Assembly (NCBI GenBank): GCA_963799425.1 | Contig: CAWCXA010000011.1 | Span: 124,001-188,000, forward strand | Origin: CAVWSM01 sp963799425 | GTDB lineage: Bacteria; Actinomycetota; Actinomycetes; Jiangellales; Jiangellaceae | Reading direction: 5' to 3' | DNA length: 64,000 bases | In this document: one piece after another, positions 42,282-51,213 of the stretch | Layout: each line of letters begins with the position of its first letter | Numbering within the stretch: the first letter of the stretch is position 1 | The notes under the pieces: generated by a model | Database searches by the model: none | What the model was told of the DNA's origin: nothing | What the model saw: only the letters and a program-made list of their open reading frames with translations | Made by a program: the position numbers and the translations under genes

Positions 42282-43307
42282 ATGCCGCGCATGTCCCGTT
42301 ACGGCGCGCAGTTCGGCCCTGATCTCACCTTCCTCGGCGTCGATCCATGTGATCTATCCGACACCGAGACCTTTGCCGACGCCGACGTCGTGATCATCGG
42401 CGCACCCTTCGACGGCGGCACCTCGCACCGGCCGGGCACCCGGTTCGGGCCCGGGGCGATGCGCCAAGCGTGCTATATCGCACAGAATGGCTCGCGGCCC
42501 TCGCTTGCACTGCGCACCGACGGGCTGCGTGATCTTCGGGTGTACGACGCGGGCGACGTGGAGTGCTTCTCCGGCGACATCGAGCGCAGCATCCGCGACA
42601 TCGAGGCAGCGGTGCATGCCGTCAGTGCCGCCGGCGCGGTGCCACTCGTACTCGGTGGCGATCACACGATCGCCCTGCCCGATGCGACGGGTGTTGCGCG
42701 CCACCACGGGTTCGGCCGGGTCTCGATGGTCCACTTCGACGCGCATGCCGACACCGGACACATCGAGTTCGGCTCGCTGTACGGCCACGGCCAGCCGATG
42801 CGGCGACTGATCGAGTCGGGCGCGTTGCGGGGTGACCGGTTCCTGCAGATCGGGCTGCGGGGCTATTGGCCCGGCCCCGAGACGCTCGACTGGATGGCCG
42901 CGCAGCGGATGCGGTCGTACGAGATGAGCGAGATAGTCGCCCGCGGCCTCGACGAGTGTCTCAGCGAGGCGGTGGGCATCGCGATGGACGACTGCGACGG
43001 GGTGTTCCTCTCGGTCGACGTCGATGTCTGCGATCCGGGCCACGCGCCAGGCACCGGCACGCCGGAGCCGGGTGGGCTGACTGCGCGGCAGCTGCTCGAC
43101 TCCGTACGACGCGTCGCCTACGAGGTGCCGATTCTTGGCATGGATGTGGTCGAGGTGTCGCCGCCGTACGACCACGCGGAGCTCACCGCCTATCTCGGAA
43201 ACCGCGTCGTGCTGGAGGCCCTGTCGGCAATGGCCCGGCGACGAATGGACGAGCGGACCGGCGAGCGCTGGGACCCGACACGGCCGCTGCTGGACGGCCG
43301 CGGATGA
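42282..43307 (+). CDS. speB: Agmatinase / arginase-family ureohydrolase
   Basis: A 341-residue manganese-dependent ureohydrolase. All metal-binding motifs are present: H128 in LGGDHTIALPD, D153-H155-D157 in VHFDAHADTGH, and the pair of aspartates in LSVDVDVCDPGHAPGTGTPE. The closest activity is agmatine to putrescine plus urea. The N-terminus IGAPFDGGTSHRPGTRFGP is agmatinase-like. Guanidinobutyrase or a related enzyme is an alternative. A second ATG at 42291 is possible. It is divergent from ald and beside the polyamine uptake genes, which supports entry of agmatine into putrescine breakdown. Confidence 0.87.
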   Translation: MPRMSRYGAQFGPDLTFLGVDPCDLSDTETFADADVVIIGAPFDGGTSHRPGTRFGPGAMRQACYIAQNGSRPSLALRTDGLRDLRVYDAGDVECFSGDIERSIRDIEAAVHAVSAAGAVPLVLGGDHTIALPDATGVARHHGFGRVSMVHFDAHADTGHIEFGSLYGHGQPMRRLIESGALRGDRFLQIGLRGYWPGPETLDWMAAQRMRSYEMSEIVARGLDECLSEAVGIAMDDCDGVFLSVDVDVCDPGHAPGTGTPEPGGLTARQLLDSVRRVAYEVPILGMDVVEVSPPYDHAELTAYLGNRVVLEALSAMARRRMDERTGERWDPTRPLLDGRG

Positions 43308-43337
43308 GCCGCGCGGATATTCCGATGACTGCACACC

Positions 43338-43991
43338 GTGGCTACAGGCATCCTGGCTGACGTGGACGCACTCTTTCTGGGCATGGGGCTCGGCCTGTTC
43401 GTGGCCGCGCAACCCGGCCCGGTCTCACTGCTGCTGGTGCGCACGATCGCGCGCGGCCGCCGGCTCGCCGGTTTCATGATCGGCGTGGCCGCGGCGGTGG
43501 TCGACACCGTCTATGCGTCGCTTGGTGCGGCCGGGGTGGCGCCGTTGCTGCAGTGGGGGCCGCTGCGGCTAGCACTGGGCCTGGTGGGCGGAGGAGTGCT
43601 GGTGTTCATCGGTGCGCGGACACTGTGGAGTGCATGGCGCGTCCGCGCTGGTATGGAAACCGACGAGGAAGTCTCCTCGCCGCGGCGGGCGTTCTTGACG
43701 GGGTTGGCAGCCACTGCGTCCAACCCGTTGACGATTGCCTCCTGGGCCGCGATCTTCGCGGCGGCCTCTGTTGCCGGTGTGGCCAACTCGGTGTCCGGCG
43801 CGGTGCTGCTTGTCGCCGGGACCGGGCTGGGGAGTGTCGCCTGGTTCGCCGGGTTGACTCTGGGTGCTGGTGCCGTGGTCCGGCGCGTCGGCTATCGCTG
43901 GGTGCCGGTGCTCGACATCGGCTGCGGGGTGGGGTTGGTCGGCTTCGGTGCCGTGCTCGGGATCCGCACGGCAGCGACCGTGGAGAGCTAG
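43338..43991 (+). CDS. LysE family amino-acid exporter
   Basis: A 217-residue membrane protein with about six hydrophobic segments. The LysE/RhtB hallmarks are GLGLFVAAQPGPVSLLLVRT near the N-terminus and the second ASNPLTIASWAAIFAA segment. A short basic-acidic loop between helices 3 and 4 (RVRAGMETDEEVSSPRRA) is the usual cytoplasmic loop. The GTG start used has another GTG eight codons later. It follows the agmatinase by 30 bases and may export an amino acid or amine; the substrate cannot be read from sequence. Confidence 0.88.
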   Translation: MATGILADVDALFLGMGLGLFVAAQPGPVSLLLVRTIARGRRLAGFMIGVAAAVVDTVYASLGAAGVAPLLQWGPLRLALGLVGGGVLVFIGARTLWSAWRVRAGMETDEEVSSPRRAFLTGLAATASNPLTIASWAAIFAAASVAGVANSVSGAVLLVAGTGLGSVAWFAGLTLGAGAVVRRVGYRWVPVLDIGCGVGLVGFGAVLGIRTAATVES

Positions 43992-44016
43992 CGGCTTGAA
44001 TGCGCTGGGGCGGGAG

Positions 44017-45588
44017 CTACGCGCGCTGCGCCGCGCTCGCTTCCTCCAGCAGGATTCGCTCGGCCTTGCGGTAGGCGGCGTCGGCCTCGGTCGGCGAGTC
44101 GGCGACGGCGGTCAGGCCGACGCGGCCGTGCTCGGTCAGGCAGCTCATCATGTGGAAGACGACGCCGCGCTGCCGCGCCTGGTCGAAATGCAGCCCCCGC
44201 CGGGCGACAATGTCGAACAGATCGTCGATGCTGAGAGCTCGCAGGCTGGGCGATTCGAGGTGGTCGGTGGCGACCAGATGCTTCTCGTGCCCGGTGGGCG
44301 TGATGAACAGCGCGGTCGCCGGGTCGTAGCGTCCGTCGGTGAGGAACTGCAGGGTCAGGAACGGGTGCGTCGTGCCGCCCTTGCGCAGGTTGAGCTCGAT
44401 GGCGTACGGCGTCCACGCGCTCGCGGTGTCCTTCACGACGACGAAGTCGATCGCAAACCGGCCTTGCACGCCCTCGCGGGCAAGTCGTTGCCCGATGGTT
44501 AGTGCATCCTGGCTGATCGCCTTGGCGTAGGCGAAGTCGGCCGGGAACCGGCAGCCGAGGTAGCTCTGTCCGCTTGGTCCGCCGAGCAGCTGGTCGTGCG
44601 TCGACAGCAGCTCGATCTCTCCAAGGGGAGTCACGCGCAGCTGCACGCTCGGGCTGCGCAGCTCGATGCCGGCGATCAGCTCCTCGACGATGCCTCCTCG
44701 CTCGGCAAGCTTTGCCACGTAGTCGTCGAATGACACGGTGGCTGACTCGAAGCGCATCTGGCGCACTCGCAGATCGATGGCGTCCCGTTCGTCGTGCGAG
44801 CCTGGCAGCGGTAAACCGTCCAGGTCGACCAGGGCGTTTCCCGCTCCGGAGACGCCTTCGTTGAGCTTTACCAGGGCCTGCGACACGGTTGGCCGCCGCG
44901 CCCGAAGGTGGATGAGCGATGCGACGACCTCGTCGATGTCGTGCAAGTCCTCGAGGCCCATCGGATGCCGGACGCCCTCCTCCGCAAACAACCGGCGGCA
45001 ACCGGTCTTCGTCCCAAGCGGGAACAGCCTTGGGTCAGCGCCGTACATGGGGATGCCCAACGCCAGGGCCACGTCGCGCTCCAGGGACGTGGTGTTGTAC
45101 GGGATGAGGTGCGAGCGCGACCGATCGGGGATGAGGCCCGCGATGCGGCGCAGCAGCCGTGGCCGATCGAGCAGCTTCTCGCTGAGCGACCGCGGCGATC
45201 CGTCGTTAACGGACACCAGGTGCAGCCGGGCCTTCGCGTGGCTCGGAATGATGCCCGGGAGCAAGGCGAGGTAGTACTCCACGATTGACGCTGTGATCGG
45301 CATCGACGTCACGTAGATCATGCGCAGCCTTGGCTGTCGCAGCAGGAGCAGCAGGAAAAGGAAGCGCTCCTCGTACGCCTGGTTCATCGATCCGCTGCCG
45401 ATGCCGACGCGGTCAAGAGTCACTGAGGGAATGACGACGACTGACTCGCCCTCCTCATTGAGGCGCATCGTCCGCCAGACGGACGGCATCTGCGCCTGAA
45501 GGCGGTCGAAGCGTCGGTAGAGCTCGTCGTCGGTTAGCCCGCCCAGCCCTGCCTCGGCCTCCGCGCCGGTGATCTGGCCCGTGCTCAC
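44017..45588 (-). CDS. ATP-grasp ligase, PGM1-like
   Basis: A 523-residue protein. The N-terminal half has a Rossmann-like region (VVVIPSVTLDRVGIGSGSMN, then RMIYVTSMPITASIVEYYLA in part). The ATP-grasp fold follows: TKTGCRRLFAEEGV, KLNEGVSGAGNALVDL, GGIVEELIAG, and the metal site in GRFAIDFVVVK and AIELNLRKGGTTHPF (E-x-N). It resembles the ATP-grasp ligase of pheganomycin (PGM1) and its relatives, which join peptides to an amino acid. The GTG start overlaps the stop of the receiver–cyclase gene by 4 bases. No precursor-peptide gene is visible beside it. The family call is from memory of sequence; a carboxylate–amine ligase in general is safe. Confidence 0.75.
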   Translation of the reverse strand: MSTGQITGAEAEAGLGGLTDDELYRRFDRLQAQMPSVWRTMRLNEEGESVVVIPSVTLDRVGIGSGSMNQAYEERFLFLLLLLRQPRLRMIYVTSMPITASIVEYYLALLPGIIPSHAKARLHLVSVNDGSPRSLSEKLLDRPRLLRRIAGLIPDRSRSHLIPYNTTSLERDVALALGIPMYGADPRLFPLGTKTGCRRLFAEEGVRHPMGLEDLHDIDEVVASLIHLRARRPTVSQALVKLNEGVSGAGNALVDLDGLPLPGSHDERDAIDLRVRQMRFESATVSFDDYVAKLAERGGIVEELIAGIELRSPSVQLRVTPLGEIELLSTHDQLLGGPSGQSYLGCRFPADFAYAKAISQDALTIGQRLAREGVQGRFAIDFVVVKDTASAWTPYAIELNLRKGGTTHPFLTLQFLTDGRYDPATALFITPTGHEKHLVATDHLESPSLRALSIDDLFDIVARRGLHFDQARQRGVVFHMMSCLTEHGRVGLTAVADSPTEADAAYRKAERILLEEASAAQRA

Positions 45589-46715
45589 GGCGTCACCCGG
45601 GCCGAGTCCAGCCCCTTGATGTCGAAGGTGCGCACCGGGCGGCTGAACCCCCGCAATGACAGGTCGCCGACGAGGTCGCTGACGACGTACTCCTCGGCAT
45701 CTGCTTGGACGCGTTGGGTGGCGAGGATCTGCCACGGTGCTGCTTCCGCGCACAGTCGAGCCGCGAGATTGGTGACGCTTCCGATGGCTGCGTAGTCGAA
45801 GCGACCTTCGAAGCCGATCCGACCGAGCGTCGCAAAGCCATGCGCGATACCGATGGCCAAGGCGAGGTCATGTCCGCGACGTGTCCACGCGGCCGCTAGC
45901 TCGTGTGCTCTGTTCCGCATGGCCACCGCCATGCGGACGGCCCGCAGCTGTGGATCGTCACAGGGGATTGGGTCGTTGAAGAACACCATGAGCCCGTCAC
46001 CGGCGAACCGTTCCAGCGTGCCCTCGAAGCGGAAGATGAGATCACCGAGTGCCGCGTGGTATTCACGCAGGACCTCCATCACCTCCTCCGGCTCAGCCGT
46101 CTCGGCGAACGGAGTGAAGCCGCGCAGGTCACAGAAGACGACGGTGATCTCGCGACGGTGGCTGTCCAGGAACGACTCGTCACCTGATGTCACCACGAGC
46201 TCGGCGAGTTGCGGAGACAAGAATCTGCGAAGGCGCCCGACACGCTCCAGCTCCTCCACCTGTTCCTGCACGCGCGCCTCGAGCTGCTGGGCCCAGGCAG
46301 CGAGCTCGGCACGTTGCTGCTCGATGGTGTCGTGGTAGCGCTTTATCCGGACTAATGATCGGATGCGAGCGAGCAGCTCTGACTGGTCGAACGGCTTCGT
46401 CACGAAGTCGTCGGCACCGGCCTCGATCGCGCGCAGCTTCTCTTGGTCGCCGCTTGCCGTGATCATGATCACGGGCAGGAAGGCGGTCTCGGGATTGGCG
46501 CGAATCCGACTGCACACCTCGTAGCCGTCCATCCCCGGCATCAGGATGTCGAGAAGCACGATGTCGGGCTGGTGCGCAGTCATGCTCTCAAGGCCGTCCT
46601 CGCCGGACGCGGCAGTCAACACCTGATATCCACGCGGAGAAAGGACGGCATCAAGGAGCCGTAGGTTCTGTGGTGAATCGTCGATGGCGAGCACGGTCAC
46701 GGCCGCATCGTTCAT
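45585..46715 (-). CDS. Receiver–class III nucleotide cyclase response regulator
   Basis: A 376-residue signalling protein. The receiver (about 6–120) has the phospho-acceptor D56 in IVLLDILMPGMDGYE and the lysine in DDFVTKPFDQSELL. A coiled coil (about 125–165, IEQQRAELAAWAQQLEARVQ) leads to a class III cyclase (about 185–370) with metal aspartates D196 (VVFCDLRGFT) and D240 (ERFAGDGLMVFF), and transition-state N316/R320 (GSVTNLAARL). The usual Asp before T-V-N is serine (GSVTN), so substrate choice (ATP or GTP) and activity are uncertain. It overlaps its neighbours by 4 bases on both sides. It probably makes cAMP or cGMP on phosphorylation. Confidence 0.9.
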   Translation of the reverse strand: MNDAAVTVLAIDDSPQNLRLLDAVLSPRGYQVLTAASGEDGLESMTAHQPDIVLLDILMPGMDGYEVCSRIRANPETAFLPVIMITASGDQEKLRAIEAGADDFVTKPFDQSELLARIRSLVRIKRYHDTIEQQRAELAAWAQQLEARVQEQVEELERVGRLRRFLSPQLAELVVTSGDESFLDSHRREITVVFCDLRGFTPFAETAEPEEVMEVLREYHAALGDLIFRFEGTLERFAGDGLMVFFNDPIPCDDPQLRAVRMAVAMRNRAHELAAAWTRRGHDLALAIGIAHGFATLGRIGFEGRFDYAAIGSVTNLAARLCAEAAPWQILATQRVQADAEEYVVSDLVGDLSLRGFSRPVRTFDIKGLDSARVTP

Positions 46716-47113
46716 CCCTCCACCTCCTGCGGGCGAAGGAAGGATCGAACCTGGTCGGGGAGATCCCTGACGCTGATTGGCTTCTCCAGGTAGCCGTCGA
46801 AGCCCGCGCGGAGGACCCGCTCGCGGTCGTCCTTCATGGCTTGCGCGGTGACCGCGACGACGGGGATGGATCGTGTCGACGGTCTTGCGCGGAGGAGTTG
46901 CAGCGCCTCGATGCCGTCCATGCCAGGCAGCTGGAGGTCCATGAGCACCAGATCGGGTGACCGCTCCTCGACGAGCGCCACGCCGTCTTCCGCGTTAGGG
47001 GCCTCGATGACGTGGAACCCTGCGTAGTCGAGCACGTCACGGACGAGCTTACGGTTTCGCTCGTTGTCCTCGACGACGAGTATCAGGTGCTCGTCCAGCC
47101 TGTCTGCGCTCAT
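46712..47113 (-). CDS. Single-domain response regulator (DivK/CheY-like)
   Basis: A 133-residue stand-alone receiver. Acidic pocket and phospho-acceptor D59 are in LILVVEDNERNRK and LVLMDLQLPGMDGIEAL; the switch threonine and lysine are in VVAVTAQAMKDD and GYLEKPISVRDL. There is no output domain. It lies between the hybrid kinase and the receiver–cyclase gene, overlapping both by 4 bases, so it is probably a phospho-shuttle or a sink for the kinase. Confidence 0.93.
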   Translation of the reverse strand: MSADRLDEHLILVVEDNERNRKLVRDVLDYAGFHVIEAPNAEDGVALVEERSPDLVLMDLQLPGMDGIEALQLLRARPSTRSIPVVAVTAQAMKDDRERVLRAGFDGYLEKPISVRDLPDQVRSFLRPQEVEG

Positions 47114-49728
47114 CGCACGGCCCCTTCCACGGTGAGGCGCCGCACGAGTGCGACCAGCCCTGCGGAGTCGAACTGCGTCTTGTTGGCGACGTACGAGATG
47201 CGTCCGTTGAGGCGACGTTTGTCCTCGGTGGTCATCTCCTTCGACGTGAGTACGACCACCGGCACATCCTTCGTCTTGGGATCGCCACGCAGTGCGTCGA
47301 CAACCTCGAATCCGTCCATGCCCGGCATCAGCAGATCTAGCAGGATGACTGCGGGCCGGCGAGCAGCCGCAAGGGCAAGGCCTTCCGGTCCGGTCTCAGC
47401 GCCGAGCACCTCCCAGCCCTCGCGGCCAAGCACGGCTCGGACCAGCTCGATTGCGAGCGGGTCGTCGTCGATGGCGAGCGCCACCCGCTCATGGTTCCCG
47501 AGCGCCCTGACTCTGGCGAGTGCCGAGACGACCTCGTCACGGCTGACCGGCTTGACGAGGTATTCGGCGGCGCCGAGCGCAAACCCCTTGCCGCGTTCAT
47601 CGAGCATCGAGACGACAATGACGGGAATCGCCGCCGTGTTCGGGTCGGCCTTCAGTCGGCCGAGAAGATCCCACCCGTCGAGCTTGGGTAGTCGGATGTC
47701 CAGGACGACCCCGGCGGGTCGCAGGGCGCGAATCACTTCAAGCCCGGACTCGCCGTCGCGCGCTTGGACAACCTCAACGCCCGCTGCCTCCAGGTAGAGG
47801 GTGAGCAGCTCGAGCGATCGCGAATCGTCCTCCACCACGACGACGGTGACGGTGGTGGGGGTTTCTTCGCCCGTCGCGGTCGGCAACTCAGCAGTCTCAG
47901 CCGCCACCGTTGCAGCGACCGGCAAGGTGAAGCCGAACGTGCTCCCGACGCCAACCTCGCTCACGACCCAGATGCGGCCGCCGTGCAGCTCGATGATGCG
48001 CTTCGAGAGCGTCAGGCCAAGACCAGTGCCCTCGGCCTGGGCCGGCGACCTGCCACCCTGGTGAAAGGACTCGAAGATGCGCTCGCGGTCTTCGGCGGCG
48101 ACGCCAATGCCTGTGTCGGTGACGGTGACGACGACCTCGTTCATGTCGTTGCGTGCATGAACCTCCACACGGCCGCCATCACCGGTGAACTTGACGGCGT
48201 TGGACAGGAGGTTGAGCACCACCTGCTTGAACCTGAGCTCGTCGGCCTCGATCAAACCTATGTCCGACGGTACGTCCAGCGTGAGTTCGATCGCGTGTCT
48301 CGAGGCACGCTCGCGCACCAACGACACGCCGTACGCAAGGGCTGGCCCCATTGCGAACGTCGTGCGCTGGAGCTCCATCTGGCCTGCTTCGACCTTGGAC
48401 AGGTCGAGGATGTCGTTGAGGAGCTCGAGCAGATGCTTCCCCGAGCTCCAGATGTCGCGGAGGTACTCCTCCTGTCGCTCGTTGATGTCTCCGAACATGC
48501 GCTCGAGCAAGACTTCCGAGAACCCGATGACCGCGTTGAGCGGCGTCCGCAGCTCGTGCGACATGCTCGCCAGGAACTCCGACTTGTGCTGGCTGGCCAC
48601 GGTGAGCTCGGCACTCTTGCGCCCCAACTCCCGAAACAGCCGAGCGTTCATGATGGCCAAGGCCGACTGGCTGGCAAACGTCACGAGCAGATCGAGTGTC
48701 TCCTGACTGAACGTGCCTGGTGACTTTCGTCTGACCACGAGTGCACCGATGATCGTTCCCTTGCGAAGCATGGGAACGACGGCGACAGAGCGCCAGCCAG
48801 CGTCGTGCAGTCGGCGTAGGTGGGCGTCGAGCGGCGCAACCCTTAGATCAGGCACCTGCTCGGGCGTGGCTGTCGTTGCCGCTCGACCCACAAGGGTGTC
48901 GGAGATTCCGATCGTGGCCTGCCGCAAAGACTCGACGAGCTCGGGGCTGGTGCCGTACGCGGTGCGCACCTTGAACGTCTGATCCGCTTCATCGAACTCG
49001 AAGATCGAGCCGCCATCGGTGCCGGACAGCTGCACGGCTAGCGTGACGATCGTCGAGAGCACCTCGTCGAGGTCGAGGCTAGAGCTCACGACCTCCCCGA
49101 CTTCGCCGAGAGCTTCTAGCTGATCGACCTTCTGCGCCAGCTCTTGCTGACGGGCTTCGAGGTCGCGGAGCAGGTTGACCTGTCGGATGGCGATGGCCGC
49201 CTGGGCCGCGAAGGTCGCGAGGGCCTCGGCCTCGCGATCTCCAAACGGGTCAACTTGGGTGCGCCACACCAACAGGACGCCGACGAGCTCCTCGTCCAGC
49301 ACCATGGGGACGCCGAGGACCGTGCGCAGCCCAGCGATGCGTTGGAGTTCCGCGCGGCCGTAATCCGGGTCGCTCAAGACGTCCGTGATCTGTTGGGTTC
49401 GGCCGTGGAGGACGACCCGTCCGATTAGCGACTTTCGGTCGGCACCGACCGGGTGGGAAGCCATGAACTCGACGCCCTCGACTGACAGACCTACCGACCG
49501 CGCGAGTCGATAGACGTCGCCGTCGGCCAGGTGTATCTGCGAGACGTCGGCTCGGCACAGCCTACGGGCACCGTCGACAACGGTTCCGAGGATGGAGTCC
49601 AGGTCGGACGCCGACTGGCCGAGATCCTCGAGCACCTCGTTGGTCGCAGCCTGCTGCTGACGGACGGCCTCAAGCTCTTCCCGAAGCTGAGCGTCTTCAT
49701 CGGCTACGTCATCGTGGCCTGGCGGCAC
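47110..49728 (-). CDS. Double-GAF hybrid histidine kinase with two receivers
   Basis: An 872-residue cytosolic hybrid kinase. In order: an N-terminal coiled coil (about 10–35), GAF 1 (about 40–190), a coiled coil, GAF 2 (about 215–375), the dimerisation domain with H391 in SMSHELRTPLNAVIGFSEVL, the ATPase domain with N-box RFKQVVLNLLSNAVKFT, G1 DTGIGV and G2 EGTGLGLTLSKR, a receiver (about 640–755, GVVLDIRLPKLDGWD) and a second receiver (about 760–870, VILLDLLMPGMDGFE). No membrane segment is seen, so it senses a soluble or redox ligand. The GTG start is preceded by GGGAGGG. It leads a four-gene overlapping operon. Confidence 0.93.
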   Translation of the reverse strand: MPPGHDDVADEDAQLREELEAVRQQQAATNEVLEDLGQSASDLDSILGTVVDGARRLCRADVSQIHLADGDVYRLARSVGLSVEGVEFMASHPVGADRKSLIGRVVLHGRTQQITDVLSDPDYGRAELQRIAGLRTVLGVPMVLDEELVGVLLVWRTQVDPFGDREAEALATFAAQAAIAIRQVNLLRDLEARQQELAQKVDQLEALGEVGEVVSSSLDLDEVLSTIVTLAVQLSGTDGGSIFEFDEADQTFKVRTAYGTSPELVESLRQATIGISDTLVGRAATTATPEQVPDLRVAPLDAHLRRLHDAGWRSVAVVPMLRKGTIIGALVVRRKSPGTFSQETLDLLVTFASQSALAIMNARLFRELGRKSAELTVASQHKSEFLASMSHELRTPLNAVIGFSEVLLERMFGDINERQEEYLRDIWSSGKHLLELLNDILDLSKVEAGQMELQRTTFAMGPALAYGVSLVRERASRHAIELTLDVPSDIGLIEADELRFKQVVLNLLSNAVKFTGDGGRVEVHARNDMNEVVVTVTDTGIGVAAEDRERIFESFHQGGRSPAQAEGTGLGLTLSKRIIELHGGRIWVVSEVGVGSTFGFTLPVAATVAAETAELPTATGEETPTTVTVVVVEDDSRSLELLTLYLEAAGVEVVQARDGESGLEVIRALRPAGVVLDIRLPKLDGWDLLGRLKADPNTAAIPVIVVSMLDERGKGFALGAAEYLVKPVSRDEVVSALARVRALGNHERVALAIDDDPLAIELVRAVLGREGWEVLGAETGPEGLALAAARRPAVILLDLLMPGMDGFEVVDALRGDPKTKDVPVVVLTSKEMTTEDKRRLNGRISYVANKTQFDSAGLVALVRRLTVEGAVR

Positions 49729-49911
49729 CGGCCCTCCCCTCCGCCGCGCCGTCGCTGTACGGCGCCGCGGTCCCTTCAGGCGCCGCGCGAGTTGGACGGG
49801 CAGCGGTGACGCCGCGATGAAAGCCCCCGGAGAGGGACGTCCATTGGTCGCTAGTGTCTCCCGAGTCCGCGTTCGTCACAACGGCGCGGCTGGCGCGCGT
49901 AGGGTGTCGGA

Positions 49912-50550
49912 GTGATCGAACTCCGCGATGGCCTGTTTCCGCCGGCCACGTGGGTTGGTCCTCGCCGTCCATCCCAGTTCGGGCCGGTGACCGCTCCCTA
50001 TCCGGGCCCGAGGCCAGTCGGTTCGTTCATGATTAGAGACGGGGTCGTCCTCGGGTTGCGCCCCACTGGGGACGGTTCCTGGACTGTTCGTGACTCTGGC
50101 GAGCGCGTCGACACCGTGGGCCGTCTTCTAGTCCTCGCATATGGCTCGAACCTGGACCCTCGAAAGTTGGCCGTGCGCCTGGCCACCGACTCTGTCGTGG
50201 CGTTTCGCTGCGCCGTCGTCAACCACGCGGCGGTCTGGTGCGACGCGCGCCGCGGGAATGGAGATGTTGTTGCGACCCTCGTTGAGGTGCCCGGTCACAT
50301 CGAGGTCCATGGAGTGCTTGCCCTGACTGCCACCCAGCTACGCGCGATGGACGCATGGGAGGGCGCTCCCGTCGTCTACGAGCGGCGATCGTTCATGGGG
50401 CGAGTGGTCCTGGAGGACGGCACCGAGCCGGCAGATGTCTTCGCCTACGTCGGCACGGCGCGGCATCGACCACCGTTGCGGCGAACGGGGCGCCCCTACC
50501 TCGTGGCCCAGACGTCGTACGACGCCGTCGATCGCCTCGTCAAGCACTGA
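49912..50550 (+). CDS. Gamma-glutamylcyclotransferase-like protein
   Basis: A 212-residue protein. An N-terminal region of about 70 residues is Pro/Gly-rich. The rest is a GGCT-fold domain starting LVLAYGSNLDPRKLAVRL, with GHIEVHGVLALTATQLRAMD, AWEGAPVVYERRSF and DVFAYVG as expected for the family; the conserved YGSNL loop binds the glutamyl substrate. The substrate is unknown (gamma-glutamyl amines or amino acids are likely in general). The GTG start lacks a strong ribosome site. It is divergent from the kinase operon by 183 bases and overlaps the MarR gene end by 11 bases. Confidence 0.78.
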   Translation: MIELRDGLFPPATWVGPRRPSQFGPVTAPYPGPRPVGSFMIRDGVVLGLRPTGDGSWTVRDSGERVDTVGRLLVLAYGSNLDPRKLAVRLATDSVVAFRCAVVNHAAVWCDARRGNGDVVATLVEVPGHIEVHGVLALTATQLRAMDAWEGAPVVYERRSFMGRVVLEDGTEPADVFAYVGTARHRPPLRRTGRPYLVAQTSYDAVDRLVKH

Positions 50551-51166
50551 CTCCATAGCCCAACCCGCGCCGCGCCGGCGGCGCTGGCTCGGCCCGCTCG
50601 ACCGGACAGCGATCGTCGGGACAAGCGAGCTCGTCGCACATGCGGCACATCGACTCGCCCGTGAGCAGGTCGTCGGTGAGCGCCTCGAGCATTGCCGATG
50701 CCGTGTCCAGCAACGCCCGCACGCGACGGTCGGAGAGCGCGGATATCGCTCGGACCAGCACCTCACGCCGCGCCTCCAGTACGGCGAGCGCCGCCTGTTC
50801 GCCGGGCGGGGTAAGCGCGAGCAGCGTCGTACGGCCGTCCTCGCCGGGGATGCGTTCGACGAGGCCGTCGGCGGCAAGCCGCTGCGCCAGCTGCACGGCG
50901 CCCGGATGGCTGATGCGCAGTCGCGCCGCGAGATGCCTGATGGGCCGGTCGGGATACCAGAGCAGCACGACGAGCGCGGCCGGCGCGTGCGCGCCTCGGC
51001 CGAGTGCCTCGCGCACGCCCAGCAAGATGCGGTCCTCCAGGGTCAGTGCGAGGGTGCCGAGCACGTTGGCCGCGAGCGCCCGGTCAGCTCCGCTGGCGTC
51101 GTCCGGTGGTCGTACGGCCGCGGCAGGTACGGAGAACGGGTACTCCTCGAAGAGGTCTTCCGACAT
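50540..51166 (-). CDS. MarR family regulator with C-terminal cysteine cluster
   Basis: A 208-residue winged-HTH regulator. The HTH is IRHLAARLRISHPGAVQLAQ (two helices) followed by the wing DGLVERIPGEDGRTTLLALT. The C-terminal tail has four cysteines in CRMCDELACPDDRC, a pattern that could bind zinc or sense redox. It is divergent from a saccharopine-dehydrogenase-family gene; a 25-base palindrome lies in the 47 bases between them. The likely operon mode is repression of itself and of the dehydrogenase. Its stop overlaps the convergent cyclotransferase-like gene. Confidence 0.85.
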   Translation of the reverse strand: MSEDLFEEYPFSVPAAAVRPPDDASGADRALAANVLGTLALTLEDRILLGVREALGRGAHAPAALVVLLWYPDRPIRHLAARLRISHPGAVQLAQRLAADGLVERIPGEDGRTTLLALTPPGEQAALAVLEARREVLVRAISALSDRRVRALLDTASAMLEALTDDLLTGESMCRMCDELACPDDRCPVERAEPAPPARRGLGYGVSA

Positions 51167-51176
51167 GTAAGGAGGT

Positions 51177-51201
51177 TATCCCGTAAGCCGGTTACCGGAT
51201 A
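51177..51201. promoter_or_regulatory. 25-base palindrome, probable MarR operator
   Basis: The sequence has the form TATCC, GTAA, CCGG, TTAC, GGATA with 20 of 24 symmetric positions matching. It begins 11 bases upstream of the MarR ATG and ends 13 bases before the dehydrogenase ATG, so it must overlap both ribosome sites or promoters. It is the best regulatory site in the window. Confidence 0.75.
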
Positions 51202-51213
51202 CGGTGCCATGTC

